A DNA stretch of 34,102 bases, from assembly GCA_009920765.1 (NCBI GenBank), contig RFZJ01000043.1, forward strand, positions 1 through 34,102, written 5' to 3'. Each line of letters opens with the position of its first letter. Position 1 is the stretch's first letter. The notes under the pieces were generated by a model. It did not search any database. It was not told where the DNA came from and saw nothing but the letters and a program-made list of their open reading frames with translations. Position numbers and translations under genes: made by a program. Of the stretch, positions 23,032 through 31,404 are shown in pieces. The stretch is from Planctomycetota bacterium. GTDB lineage: Bacteria; Planctomycetota; Planctomycetia; Gemmatales; Gemmataceae.

Positions 23032-24864
23032 GTGAATCATGAGCGGGTGCGAAGATTTCCGGTACTTTTCTTGCTGATTTTAAGCTTTCTGCTATCCGCA
23101 GGTTGCAGAAGTTCCAGCAAGCGCGCATTCAGTTATTACCCCTTGCCAAGTTCCCGCTGGACAGAGCAAACAGAAAAGTATTTGGTATCTCGAAAATTGC
23201 CCTCAAAGCTTTCAGAAGCCAACCCCAGATCGTTGTTAGAAGCCCTCAGGGAAAAAAATCTAAACCTCACCGATCTCGAATCGATGATGGAACTTTCATT
23301 TGAAAAAGCGGATCTCACCGACGACACCGATATATACGCCGGCGTGGAATATTACGCCTACGCAGCCTGCTTTGCCTGGCGTATCCTCGACCGCGAAGGA
23401 TTAGATAATCCCAACACCAAAAGGGCCTCCGAAATCTATCAAAGTTGCCTCGCTCGAGTCTTGGAAGATGGCACCAAAGACAATGGCTTTCAAGTCCACG
23501 GGCATTGGTGCGTACACGAGAAAATCTCCTCGTTCCCCGTTTATGCCCATGGGTTCCCGAATAGAACCCACCTGTTCCGAAACCTCACCGTTCCAAAGAA
23601 CGATACCAACTATAATCTGAGCAATTATTATGTAAGAAAAGGTGCTGGCCTTCCTGTCATCTTTCATCCCGATGCAAAAGCAAATTCATCAGACCCTCTA
23701 GATATCTATCACAATCTTGGCCATCCCATGAGTGCCACCATTCTTATTCTTCCCAATGACAATCTTGAAAAAAGTTTTTGCAAGCTTGAAGTGGTTAACT
23801 CAAGAGCCTACAGCTCCATCAAGGTGAACGGCAAAGAAATCCCCCTGGCAGGTGACTTTTCTGCCGCCTATCAGGAAATGCTCGAAAGAGATCTTAGCTC
23901 TAAACTTTGGATCATGGGTTTCCTTGATGGTGACCGAGAATCCAAGTTCCAGGGTCTGTACATGGCGGAACCTTATAATCCTGATAAGATCCCCGTCATC
24001 TTTGTTCACGGCCTGCTTTCCACACCTGCAACCTGGATGGAAACCATGAACGAACTTGATCAAATCCCCGGTATCAGGGAGCGATATCAGTTCTGGTTTT
24101 ATATGTACCCAACAGCAGGATCGATACTTCTCAATGGCACTGATCTACGCGAAAACCTGCAGCGCACAATTCATCAATTAGATCCAAAAAACGAAAATCC
24201 AGCCCTCAAGCAAATGGTGCTCATAGGCCATAGCATGGGCGGTCTTCTCTCCAGGCTTCAAGTAGTGCATAGCGATGACAAACTTTACTCCGGTTTATGC
24301 AAGGTGCCTTTCAATGAACTCCAAGGTAAACCCACGGTTCTTGAACTTGCAAGGAAGACACTTTTTTTTGAACCTAACCCCAACATTTCACATGTGGTAT
24401 ACATTGGCACACCCCATAACGGTTCGCCCCTTAGTTTCACCCCCACAGGCAGGCTGGGCAGCTTGATCGCCCACACTCCCTCCTGGCAGAAAAATTTCCG
24501 ATCCGAGCTCAACGAAAACAACCCCAGCGCTTTTCTCCCTGCTTTTAAAATCCAAAGCCAACCCAACAGCATCGATATGCTTGGTTTTGAAAACCCCTTC
24601 CTCAAAGTGTTCCAAACCCTCAGGCCCTCCGAACAAATCCAAGTTCACTCCATTGCCGGCGATATGAACCAACTCTTTGAATCCCGAAAAGGCGATTCCG
24701 TTGTCCCCCTTAGCAGCGCCCTTGCAGTCAAATCTGATACCGTCACGATTGTCCAAGAAAGGCACATGGAATTGCACCATCACCCCAAGACCATCACTGA
24801 AATCACAAGGATTCTTCAACAAAATATCACCGAGGCAGACGCCCTCGCTTCCAATCCAAAATAG
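23032..24864 (+). CDS. lipase-like alpha/beta hydrolase, probable lipoprotein
   Basis: GTG 23032 lies six bases after AGGTGAG; the ATG at 23026 directly abuts that site and is less likely. About 610 residues. The N-terminus MNHERVRRFPVLFLLILSF leads to LLSAGC, an atypical lipobox, so it may be membrane-anchored. Residues 30-310 form a large N-terminal region without a recognised domain. The hydrolase domain follows: IPVIFVHGLLSTPATW (oxyanion loop near 326), IGHSMGGLLSRL with nucleophile Ser401, HVVYIGTPHNGSPL, KGDSVVPLSSAL with candidate acid Asp555, and RHMELHHHPK with candidate His578 or a following His. The order is that of triacylglycerol-lipase and PGAP1-like hydrolases. An outward-facing esterase or lipase is inferred; the substrate is unknown. 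No neighbour shares its strand closely: the zwf gene starts 90 bases later. Confidence 0.85.
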   Translation: MNHERVRRFPVLFLLILSFLLSAGCRSSSKRAFSYYPLPSSRWTEQTEKYLVSRKLPSKLSEANPRSLLEALREKNLNLTDLESMMELSFEKADLTDDTDIYAGVEYYAYAACFAWRILDREGLDNPNTKRASEIYQSCLARVLEDGTKDNGFQVHGHWCVHEKISSFPVYAHGFPNRTHLFRNLTVPKNDTNYNLSNYYVRKGAGLPVIFHPDAKANSSDPLDIYHNLGHPMSATILILPNDNLEKSFCKLEVVNSRAYSSIKVNGKEIPLAGDFSAAYQEMLERDLSSKLWIMGFLDGDRESKFQGLYMAEPYNPDKIPVIFVHGLLSTPATWMETMNELDQIPGIRERYQFWFYMYPTAGSILLNGTDLRENLQRTIHQLDPKNENPALKQMVLIGHSMGGLLSRLQVVHSDDKLYSGLCKVPFNELQGKPTVLELARKTLFFEPNPNISHVVYIGTPHNGSPLSFTPTGRLGSLIAHTPSWQKNFRSELNENNPSAFLPAFKIQSQPNSIDMLGFENPFLKVFQTLRPSEQIQVHSIAGDMNQLFESRKGDSVVPLSSALAVKSDTVTIVQERHMELHHHPKTITEITRILQQNITEADALASNPK

Positions 24865-24902
24865 TACGATTTTTTCCACAACTTTTTATTCTCTTTCTGA
24901 TA

Positions 24903-24924
24903 CATTGATTCCTAATTATCAATG
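24903..24924. promoter_or_regulatory. inverted repeat upstream of the zwf fusion gene
   Basis: Perfect seven-base arms CATTGAT (24903-24909) and ATCAATG (24918-24924) around TCCTAATT, 30 bases before the zwf start codon. The inner half sites TTGAT and ATCAA resemble those of CRP/FNR-family regulators but are spaced by eight rather than four bases. It could be an operator or a leader hairpin; its AT-rich stem and weak T run argue against a terminator. Confidence 0.4.
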
Positions 24925-24954
24925 CGTTTTATTGTCTAGCGGGAGTTTCCTTTC

Positions 24955-26910
24955 ATGACTTCTAATTTGATCGTTCAAGCCCCTGAAGGCGCCACCAAAT
25001 ACTCAGACCGACCTGCAGACCCCTGTATCATGGTGATCTTCGGCGCATCAGGAGATCTCACCAAACGACTCCTCATGCCTGCATTGTTCAATCTTTATTG
25101 TGGCGGACTTTTAAGCAGCGAGTTTGCCATCATAGGCATCGCTTTCGACAAACTCGACACCGAGAGTTTCCGCAAAAAAATGACCGAGGACATTAAAAAG
25201 TTCAACACGCGCAAGGTCTTCGATGAAAACCAGTGGAATGAATTTGTCCAAAAACTTCAATACACCCAGGGCGATTTCTCCGACCCCGAAGCTTACAAGA
25301 GGCTCGCTGTTTTAATCAACGCCACCGAGGCCAAATTAAAAACCCAAGGTAACACCTTGTTTTACATGGCTACACCCCCATCTGTTTTTGAACTGGTTTC
25401 CTCCAACCTTCAATCCTCAGGTGTTAAGAATTCCGAAAAAGGCTGGGTAAGGGCCATCTTCGAAAAACCATTCGGTCATGATCTTAAATCCGCCATTGAG
25501 TTGAATCGCCTGCTTTTAAAACATTGGAAAGAAGAGCAAATTTATCGCATTGACCATTATCTGGGAAAAGAAACCGTACAGAATCTTCTCGCTTTCCGCT
25601 TTGCCAATGGTATTTTTGAACCTCTTTGGAACAAAGAACATATCGATCATATCCAGTTCAGTGTCATGGAAACCGTGGGCGTTGAAAGCCGTGGCAAGTA
25701 TTATGAAACCGCTGGTGTTCTTCGCGATATGATTCAAAATCATATGTTTCAAATGCTTGCCTACCTTTGCATGGAGCCCCCTTCCTCCTTCAAGCCTGAT
25801 GCAATCCGAAATCAAAAATCCGAGCTCCTTGATGCTGTTCGCATCATGACACCCGAAATGGTTCGCACCCACACCGTTCGTGGCCAGTATGGCCCAGGCA
25901 AGAAATGGGATGAATCCCCCGCTGTTGGATATCGCCAGGAGGCCGATGTTTCTCCCACTTCAAACACCGAAACCTTCGCCTGCTTGAAATTGTTCATTGA
26001 TAACTGGCGCTGGGATGGCGTCCCCATTTATCTACGCTCTGGTAAAAACCTCTGGAAGCGGGGCACCGAAATCATGATTCAATTCAAAAACCCTCCCGAT
26101 ATTCTTGGGAGGGGGCAGAATACAAACAATGCAAGAATTCCAAACCGCCTTTTTTTCCATATCCAGCCTGATCAAGGTATCGAACTACGCGTCCAAGGCA
26201 AATCACCCGGACCTACCATGTCCACCCAAACCGTCAACATGCGCTTTGATTATGGCGAATCTTTTGAATCCTCGAGAGGTACTGGCTACGAAGTGCTCCT
26301 CTATAATTGTATGATCGGTGATGCTACACTCTTTTCTAGAACCGATCTGGTCGAAACAGCCTGGCGTATTGCCCAGCCCATTTTTGATGTCTGGGAAAAA
26401 GAACCCGCAACTGACTTCCCCAATTACCCAGCAGGCGGCTGGGGACCCAAGAAAACCTACGACCTTATCGAAAACGATGGCCGTAACTGGATCGAAGTTG
26501 TAAGCCGCGATGTACTTGAAAAAATCCCTCTCTTCAAAGACACGGGCAAGATCTTCCTCTACAACCTTGCTATCAACCTAAGGCCTGATATTTATGCACC
26601 AGGCGACTTCATCATCAAAAAAGGCGATGTCGGTACCGAGATGTTCATCATCTCCAGAGGCAACGTCGAAGTTCTTGATGATCAAGGCAAGACTATCAAC
26701 ACCATGGGCGACGGTGCGTTTTTTGGCGAAATCAGCCTGATTAATTCCACTCCCCGCACCGCCACCATCAGGGCCACTACGGATTGCGATATCTTTATCC
26801 TGGATAAAAAAGACTTCGACCGAGTACTTAAAACCTACCCCGAATTCCTCAGCAAAATCAAGAAGATCGCTGAAGATCGGTATAAGGTAAGTGTAAACAA
26901 TGCCAGCTAA
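24955..26910 (+). CDS. zwf: glucose-6-phosphate dehydrogenase fused to a C-terminal cyclic-nucleotide-binding domain
   Basis: 651 residues from ATG 24955, with GGGAG upstream; ordinary G6PDH has about 480-510. Residues 20-515 are a complete G6PDH: NADP-binding IFGASGDLTKR (28-38), catalytic RIDHYLGKE (198-206), and the usual end WGPKKTYDLIENDGRNW. After a short linker, residues 519-645 form a cNMP-binding domain: VLEKIPLFKDTGKIFLYNLA, PGDFIIKKGDVGTEMFIISRG, and a phosphate-binding cassette FGEISLINSTPRTATIRA. Glu592 and Arg601 are nine residues apart, the same distance as the ligand-binding Glu and Arg of protein kinase A, and Thr602 occupies the position that favours cGMP in eukaryotic kinases. 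The frame is continuous. The enzyme oxidises glucose-6-phosphate to 6-phosphogluconolactone with NADP(+); control by a cyclic nucleotide is an inference from the fusion. Confidence 0.93.
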   Translation: MTSNLIVQAPEGATKYSDRPADPCIMVIFGASGDLTKRLLMPALFNLYCGGLLSSEFAIIGIAFDKLDTESFRKKMTEDIKKFNTRKVFDENQWNEFVQKLQYTQGDFSDPEAYKRLAVLINATEAKLKTQGNTLFYMATPPSVFELVSSNLQSSGVKNSEKGWVRAIFEKPFGHDLKSAIELNRLLLKHWKEEQIYRIDHYLGKETVQNLLAFRFANGIFEPLWNKEHIDHIQFSVMETVGVESRGKYYETAGVLRDMIQNHMFQMLAYLCMEPPSSFKPDAIRNQKSELLDAVRIMTPEMVRTHTVRGQYGPGKKWDESPAVGYRQEADVSPTSNTETFACLKLFIDNWRWDGVPIYLRSGKNLWKRGTEIMIQFKNPPDILGRGQNTNNARIPNRLFFHIQPDQGIELRVQGKSPGPTMSTQTVNMRFDYGESFESSRGTGYEVLLYNCMIGDATLFSRTDLVETAWRIAQPIFDVWEKEPATDFPNYPAGGWGPKKTYDLIENDGRNWIEVVSRDVLEKIPLFKDTGKIFLYNLAINLRPDIYAPGDFIIKKGDVGTEMFIISRGNVEVLDDQGKTINTMGDGAFFGEISLINSTPRTATIRATTDCDIFILDKKDFDRVLKTYPEFLSKIKKIAEDRYKVSVNNAS

Positions 26911-26931
26911 AAACTGAAAAATAACCACCAT

Positions 26932-26946
26932 GCCGGTTCAACCGGC
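26932..26946 (+). repeat. GC-rich hairpin between zwf and the DUF3472 gene
   Basis: Arms GCCGGT (26932-26937) and ACCGGC (26941-26946) around TCA, 22 bases after the zwf stop and 22 bases before the next start codon. No T tract follows, so it is more likely an mRNA-stability or processing hairpin than a terminator. Confidence 0.4.
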
Positions 26947-26968
26947 TTGCAAGTAACATCTGGGACAC

Positions 26969-27805
26969 ATGATGAAACACCTTCGTGCCTTAAGCTTGTT
27001 TTTTTTCATCTTTCTTCCTGCCCTCGTTTTAGCTGATGAAAAACTCAAGGGCATTGCTTGCAGATCGGTGCATCTGGGCTACCACGCCCCCGAAGGTTCC
27101 TCTTTTTATCTCGAGATGAAAATACTTTCCTCCGCACCAGGCACCTACTTCATGGCTTGCGGTTGGAACAAGGGGTACTTCGGGGTACAAGAACTCGCAA
27201 ACGGCAAAAAAATAATCCTCTTTTCAGTTTGGGACTCCGGGCAGAATGATCCCAAGGCGGTCGAAGAAGATAAACGCACCAAGCTTGTTCACAAGGATGA
27301 AAAAACCCGCATCGGACGCTTCGGGGGCGAAGGCACGGGTGGACAATCATTCTATGATTACGATTGGAAAATCGGCGAGACCCAGCGCTTCCTCGTCTCT
27401 TCAAAAATCGATGGAAACCGTACCATTTATTCTGGATACTTCTTTCACTCGGAACAAAAAAAATGGATCCACATGATTTCTTTTTCCACCATCACCGGTG
27501 GCATCAATCTCAAAGGCTATTATTCCTTTGTCGAAGATTTCAAACGCGACAAAGTTTCCACCACCTTCGCTCGTAAAGCCGAATTCTTCAACCCCTGGAT
27601 CAAAAACACCAAGAATGAATGGCTCCCCATTTCCAAGGCCAACTTCACCGCTGATGCCAATCCCGTTCTTAATATCAATGCAGGCACCACAGATGGCCAC
27701 TTCTTCCTTGTTACCGGAGGGAATACCAATAACACCCTTAAACTCCGATCCGTGATCGAAAGCCCCAACCCGGATAAAGATCCACCATCCGACATTCCGA
27801 AATGA
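26969..27805 (+). CDS. exported DUF3472 domain-containing protein
   Basis: 278 residues; ATG 26969 or the adjacent ATG 26972 (with GGGA upstream) can serve as start. Residues 1-22 are a signal peptide ending PALVLA, then DEKLKG. The mature part matches the DUF3472 pattern: RSVHLGYHAPEG, FMACGWNKGYFGVQEL, ILFSVWDSG, RFGGEGTGGQSFYDYDW, and GYYSFVEDFKRD. The family is found in secreted bacterial proteins, often beside carbohydrate-active enzymes, and is thought to bind or act on carbohydrates, but no reaction is established. The C-terminal tail (SPNPDKDPPSDIPK) is unstructured. It follows zwf by 58 bases and precedes the sdh operon by 200 bases. Confidence 0.82.
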   Translation: MMKHLRALSLFFFIFLPALVLADEKLKGIACRSVHLGYHAPEGSSFYLEMKILSSAPGTYFMACGWNKGYFGVQELANGKKIILFSVWDSGQNDPKAVEEDKRTKLVHKDEKTRIGRFGGEGTGGQSFYDYDWKIGETQRFLVSSKIDGNRTIYSGYFFHSEQKKWIHMISFSTITGGINLKGYYSFVEDFKRDKVSTTFARKAEFFNPWIKNTKNEWLPISKANFTADANPVLNINAGTTDGHFFLVTGGNTNNTLKLRSVIESPNPDKDPPSDIPK

Positions 27806-27965
27806 ACATGGAAATAAAGGGTTTGGGTTTATAACACTGGCCCTAAAATCGCAATAATCATGCAAGTTTCAATGGTTTTTGCCATAATCCAAGATTCATC
27901 AGTTATGATCTCGCTTGTGATGGCATTATTGACTATAAATACTAAAGTAGAATCGGGTTTTTATT

Positions 27966-27977
27966 GTCACAAGTGAC
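27966..27977. promoter_or_regulatory. short inverted repeat before the sdh operon
   Basis: GTCAC (27966-27970) and GTGAC (27973-27977) are perfect arms separated by AA, 28 bases before the sdhC start codon and followed by TTTTTAT. A loop of two bases cannot form a stable hairpin, so a protein-binding half-site pair is the better reading. No regulator is identified. Confidence 0.3.
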
Positions 27978-28005
27978 TTTTTATCTGATCTAGCGAGAGG
28001 ATTGC

Positions 28006-28698
28006 ATGAGCTCTTTTGTTCCGATTCCATCCAGCTCGATTGGCTGTAAATTTTTCATGGGCATCACAGGCCTTCTACTCATAGGCTTTGTGCTTGGCCA
28101 CATGACCGGAAACCTTCTAATATTCATGGGTCCAGAGGCCATTAATGAATATGGTGAGTTTCTTCAAACCATGGGTCATGGGGTGCTTATCTGGGTTGCC
28201 CGTATTGGTCTTGTTGCTATTTTTACCATCCACATGGCACTTGCTTTTGCGCTTCGAAATAAAAACAACAACGCCAGGCCTGTACCTTATGGTGCGGATG
28301 GTACGATCCAGGCGTCCTGGGCTTCCCGCCATATGATGCTAACAGGCATCGTGATCTTTTTGTTTCTGGTTTATCACATTGCCCATTTCACGGTTGGGGC
28401 AATAGACCCGGATAATCATAAGGAAGTAATCGCCCGTGATATTCACAACAAGTTTGATATTTACAGCATGGTGGTGAAGGGTTTCCAACAGCCTTTGGTA
28501 AGTGGATTGTACATTCTGGCCCAACTTGCTCTGGGGTTGCATTTAAGCCATGGGGCGGGAAGCTGGTTGCAATCACTGGGGCTTGCACGAGGTTGGGTTC
28601 GCAAACTCATTCTTCCATTGGGATATGGAATTGCGGGCATTATAGTTGTTGGCAATTGTTCAATTCCTGTTTCCATCCTGCTGGGATGGGTGAAATAA
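28006..28698 (+). CDS. sdhC: succinate dehydrogenase cytochrome b subunit (type B, single membrane subunit)
   Basis: 230 residues from ATG 28006, five bases after GAGAGGA. Five hydrophobic segments and histidines in conserved places (VLGHMTGNL, TIHMALAF, VYHIAHFTVG, LHLSHGAGSW) fit the di-heme cytochrome b558 subunit of type-B succinate:quinone oxidoreductases (Bacillus, Bacteroidetes and epsilon-proteobacterial type), which have one membrane subunit instead of separate SdhC and SdhD. It anchors the catalytic subunits and passes electrons to the quinone pool. The operon order is sdhC-sdhA-sdhB, with 18 bases between sdhC and sdhA. Confidence 0.93.
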   Translation: MSSFVPIPSSSIGCKFFMGITGLLLIGFVLGHMTGNLLIFMGPEAINEYGEFLQTMGHGVLIWVARIGLVAIFTIHMALAFALRNKNNNARPVPYGADGTIQASWASRHMMLTGIVIFLFLVYHIAHFTVGAIDPDNHKEVIARDIHNKFDIYSMVVKGFQQPLVSGLYILAQLALGLHLSHGAGSWLQSLGLARGWVRKLILPLGYGIAGIIVVGNCSIPVSILLGWVK

Positions 28699-28716
28699 GG
28701 AGAGGATCCAGGGACG

Positions 28717-30630
28717 ATGAACCTAGATAGTAAAATTCCTGAAGGCCCGCTCGAACAAAAGTGGGACAGTTTCAAATCAAATATGAAGCTGATTAATCCT
28801 TCGAACAAACGCAAATATAAAATCCTTATCGTAGGAACAGGATTGGCAGGAGCATCCGCCGCCGCCTCTCTTGCTGAACTCGGATACCAGGTCGAAACAT
28901 TCTGCTTCCAAGATTCACCACGCAGGGCCCACAGCATCGCTGCGCAGGGTGGTATCAACGCTGCCAAGAATTATCAAAACGATGGCGACAGCATTTGGCG
29001 GCTTTTTTATGACACCATCAAGGGTGGCGACTTTCGCTCACGCGAGGCCAATGTTTACCGCCTCGCCCAAATGAGCGTTAAAATCATCGACCATTGTGTT
29101 GCACTTGGTGTACCTTTCGCCCGCGAGTACGGTGGCCTTCTCGACAACCGCAGCTTTGGCGGAGCACAGGTTTCCCGTACCTTCTATTGCAGAGGCCAGA
29201 CAGGCCAGCAGCTTTTACTCGGCGCCTACAGCACCATGGCAAGGCAGATTGCCCAAGGCAGGATCAAATCCCACCCGCGCACCGAAATGCTCGACCTCGT
29301 CACAATTGATGGCAGAGCCCGTGGCATCATCGTTCGCGATCTTCAAACAGGCAAAATTGAATCCCATGTGGGCGATGCTGTCGTTCTTGCCACCGGTGGC
29401 TATGGCCCCGTGTTCTTTCTTTCAACCAATGCAGTGGGATGTAATGTTACTGCAACCTACCGCGCCCACAAGCGGGGTGCTTTATTCGCGAACCCCTGCT
29501 TCACTCAAATCCATCCCACCTGCATTCCGGTAACAGGCGATTACCAATCCAAGCTTACTTTGATGAGTGAATCGCTTCGTAACGATGGCCGTATCTGGGT
29601 ACCCAAGAATCAAGGCGACAAACGCAGCCCCGATCAAATCCCTGAGGCAGATCGCGATTACTTCCTCGAACGCAAGTACCCGAGTTTTGGCAACCTCGCA
29701 CCCCGCGATATTTCCTCTCGCGCTGCCAAGGAAGCTTGCGATGCAGGCAAAGGCGTTGGAGAAGGTGGCAGGGGCGTTTATCTCGATTTCTCCGATGCCA
29801 TCAAGCGCCTGGGCGAAAACGTTATTCGCGAGCGCTACGGCAACCTCTTCGACATGTATCACCACATCACCAACGAAAACCCCTACAAGGTGCCCATGCG
29901 CATCTACCCTGCAGTGCATTACTGCATGGGTGGACTTTGGGTCGATTACACCCTGATGAGTAACATCTCTGGGTTGTTTGTTTTGGGTGAGGCGAATTTT
30001 TCCGATCATGGTGCCAATCGATTAGGGGCTAGCGCCCTCATGCAGGGTCTCGCAGATGGTTATTTTGTCGCCCCTTACACCATCACCAATTATCTCGCCT
30101 CGACCAAGCCGGGCGGGGTGGGCACTGATCATGCTGATTTCAAACGCTGCGAAAATGATGTTAACGAAAACATCAAAAAAATTCTCTCCATCAAGGGGAA
30201 GCGTAGCCCGCTCAGCATTCATCGCGAAATGGGCAAAGTGGTCTGGAATGAGGTTGGCATGGCTCGAACGCGGCAGAGTTTGACCAAGGCCTTACAACAG
30301 ATCCCCGCAATTCGTGAGGAATTCTGGAAGAATGTCTCGGTTCCCGGTTCCGGTGCGGAAATGAACAAGGGCCTCGAATACGCACTCCGCGTCTCTGATT
30401 TTCTCGAGTTCGCTGAACTTCTTGCGGAAGATGCACTTGCCCGTGAGGAATCATGTGGCGCTCACTTCCGCGAAGAATACCAGACCGAAGACGGCGAAGC
30501 CAAACGCAACGATCAGGATTTCGCCTTTGTTTCTGCCTGGGAATACAAGGGCATGGGCAACAAGCCCGTCCTTCACAAAGAACCACTCACTTACGATAAT
30601 GTCCACCTTGCAGTAAGGAGTTACAAATAA
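28717..30630 (+). CDS. sdhA: succinate dehydrogenase / fumarate reductase flavoprotein subunit
   Basis: 637 residues from ATG 28717, the normal length. The FAD dinucleotide fold is [19 protein letters not shown] (about 39-57). [13 protein letters not shown] has His72, expected to carry the covalent [14 protein letters not shown] and [11 protein letters not shown] belong to the dicarboxylate-binding capping region, and [19 protein letters not shown] (from about 424) is the C-terminal FAD-binding signature. The sequence type ([25 protein letters not shown]) agrees with the type-B group. It oxidises succinate to fumarate on the cytoplasmic side in the citric acid cycle. Its stop codon overlaps the sdhB start by one base (TAATG), indicating translational coupling. 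Confidence 0.96.
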   Translation: MNLDSKIPEGPLEQKWDSFKSNMKLINPSNKRKYKILIVGTGLAGASAAASLAELGYQVETFCFQDSPRRAHSIAAQGGINAAKNYQNDGDSIWRLFYDTIKGGDFRSREANVYRLAQMSVKIIDHCVALGVPFAREYGGLLDNRSFGGAQVSRTFYCRGQTGQQLLLGAYSTMARQIAQGRIKSHPRTEMLDLVTIDGRARGIIVRDLQTGKIESHVGDAVVLATGGYGPVFFLSTNAVGCNVTATYRAHKRGALFANPCFTQIHPTCIPVTGDYQSKLTLMSESLRNDGRIWVPKNQGDKRSPDQIPEADRDYFLERKYPSFGNLAPRDISSRAAKEACDAGKGVGEGGRGVYLDFSDAIKRLGENVIRERYGNLFDMYHHITNENPYKVPMRIYPAVHYCMGGLWVDYTLMSNISGLFVLGEANFSDHGANRLGASALMQGLADGYFVAPYTITNYLASTKPGGVGTDHADFKRCENDVNENIKKILSIKGKRSPLSIHREMGKVVWNEVGMARTRQSLTKALQQIPAIREEFWKNVSVPGSGAEMNKGLEYALRVSDFLEFAELLAEDALAREESCGAHFREEYQTEDGEAKRNDQDFAFVSAWEYKGMGNKPVLHKEPLTYDNVHLAVRSYK

Positions 30631-31376
30631 TGAAACTAACCCTTAAAGTTTGGCGCCAAAACAACCCTTCCGACTCTGGACGCTTTGTTGAATACCAGGC
30701 CAACAACGTTGTGCCTGACATGTCCTTTTTGGAAATGCTCGATGTAGTCAACGGCGACCTGATGGCGCAGGGGCAGGAGCCCATTGCCTTCGATCACGAT
30801 TGCAGGGAAGGCATCTGTGGCAGTTGCAGCCTGGTAATCAACGGCAGAGCCCATGGCCCAACCCGGGGCACGACCTGCCAGACTTACATGCGAAACTTCA
30901 GCGATGGCCAAACCCTGGTAATCGAACCTTGGCGTGCAAAAGCATTCCCCGTACTTCGCGACCTGGTCTGCGATCGCTCAGCATTTGATCGTATCACCCA
31001 GGCGGGCGGTTATATTTCCTCGAATGTCGGGGGCGCACCCGATGGCAATGCACTGCCCATACCCAAGGTAGTTGCCGACAAGGCCATGGATGCAGCAGAA
31101 TGTATCGGCTGTGGTGCATGTGTCGCTGCCTGCAAGAATGCTTCTGCAATGCTTTTTGTTTCTGCCAAGGTATCGCACCTCGGCCTGCTACCCCAGGGCC
31201 AACCCGAACGCACGGCCCGAGTTCGCAAAATGGTTTCGCAAATGGATAAGGAAGGCTTTGGTGCCTGCACCAACCAGTACGAATGCGAAGCGGCCTGCCC
31301 CAAGGAAATCAGTGCGGATTTCATCGCCCGCATGAATGGCGATTACCTCTGGGCTTCGGTCACCACCGAAGAATAA
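30630..31376 (+). CDS. sdhB: succinate dehydrogenase / fumarate reductase iron-sulfur subunit
   Basis: 248 residues starting at ATG 30630, overlapping the sdhA stop codon by one base. Cys58, Cys63, Cys66 and Cys83 ([10 protein letters not shown] ... GTTCQ) bind the 2Fe-2S cluster. The C-terminal ferredoxin-like domain has [12 protein letters not shown] and, later, [15 protein letters not shown] for the 4Fe-4S and 3Fe-4S clusters. The subunit carries electrons from the SdhA flavin to the heme-containing SdhC. Last gene of the operon; it converges with the histidine phosphatase gene, 28 bases between the stops, and no terminator hairpin is visible there. Confidence 0.96.
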   Translation: MKLTLKVWRQNNPSDSGRFVEYQANNVVPDMSFLEMLDVVNGDLMAQGQEPIAFDHDCREGICGSCSLVINGRAHGPTRGTTCQTYMRNFSDGQTLVIEPWRAKAFPVLRDLVCDRSAFDRITQAGGYISSNVGGAPDGNALPIPKVVADKAMDAAECIGCGACVAACKNASAMLFVSAKVSHLGLLPQGQPERTARVRKMVSQMDKEGFGACTNQYECEAACPKEISADFIARMNGDYLWASVTTEE

Positions 31377-31404
31377 ATCCAACTCTTCGAGAAACAGGTT
31401 CAGC

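Noticed and set aside
24388..24879. Minus-strand frame of 163 codons opposite the hydrolase gene, and 29482-30009 opposite sdhA
   Set aside because: Both are antisense to strongly supported genes and their products match no family pattern.
26490..26540. Possibility that the Zwf/cNMP-binding fusion is two genes joined by a lost stop
   Set aside because: The frame is continuous, there is no internal start with a ribosome binding site at the junction, and the linker reads naturally into the helical lead of the cNMP domain. An assembly error remains testable with reads.
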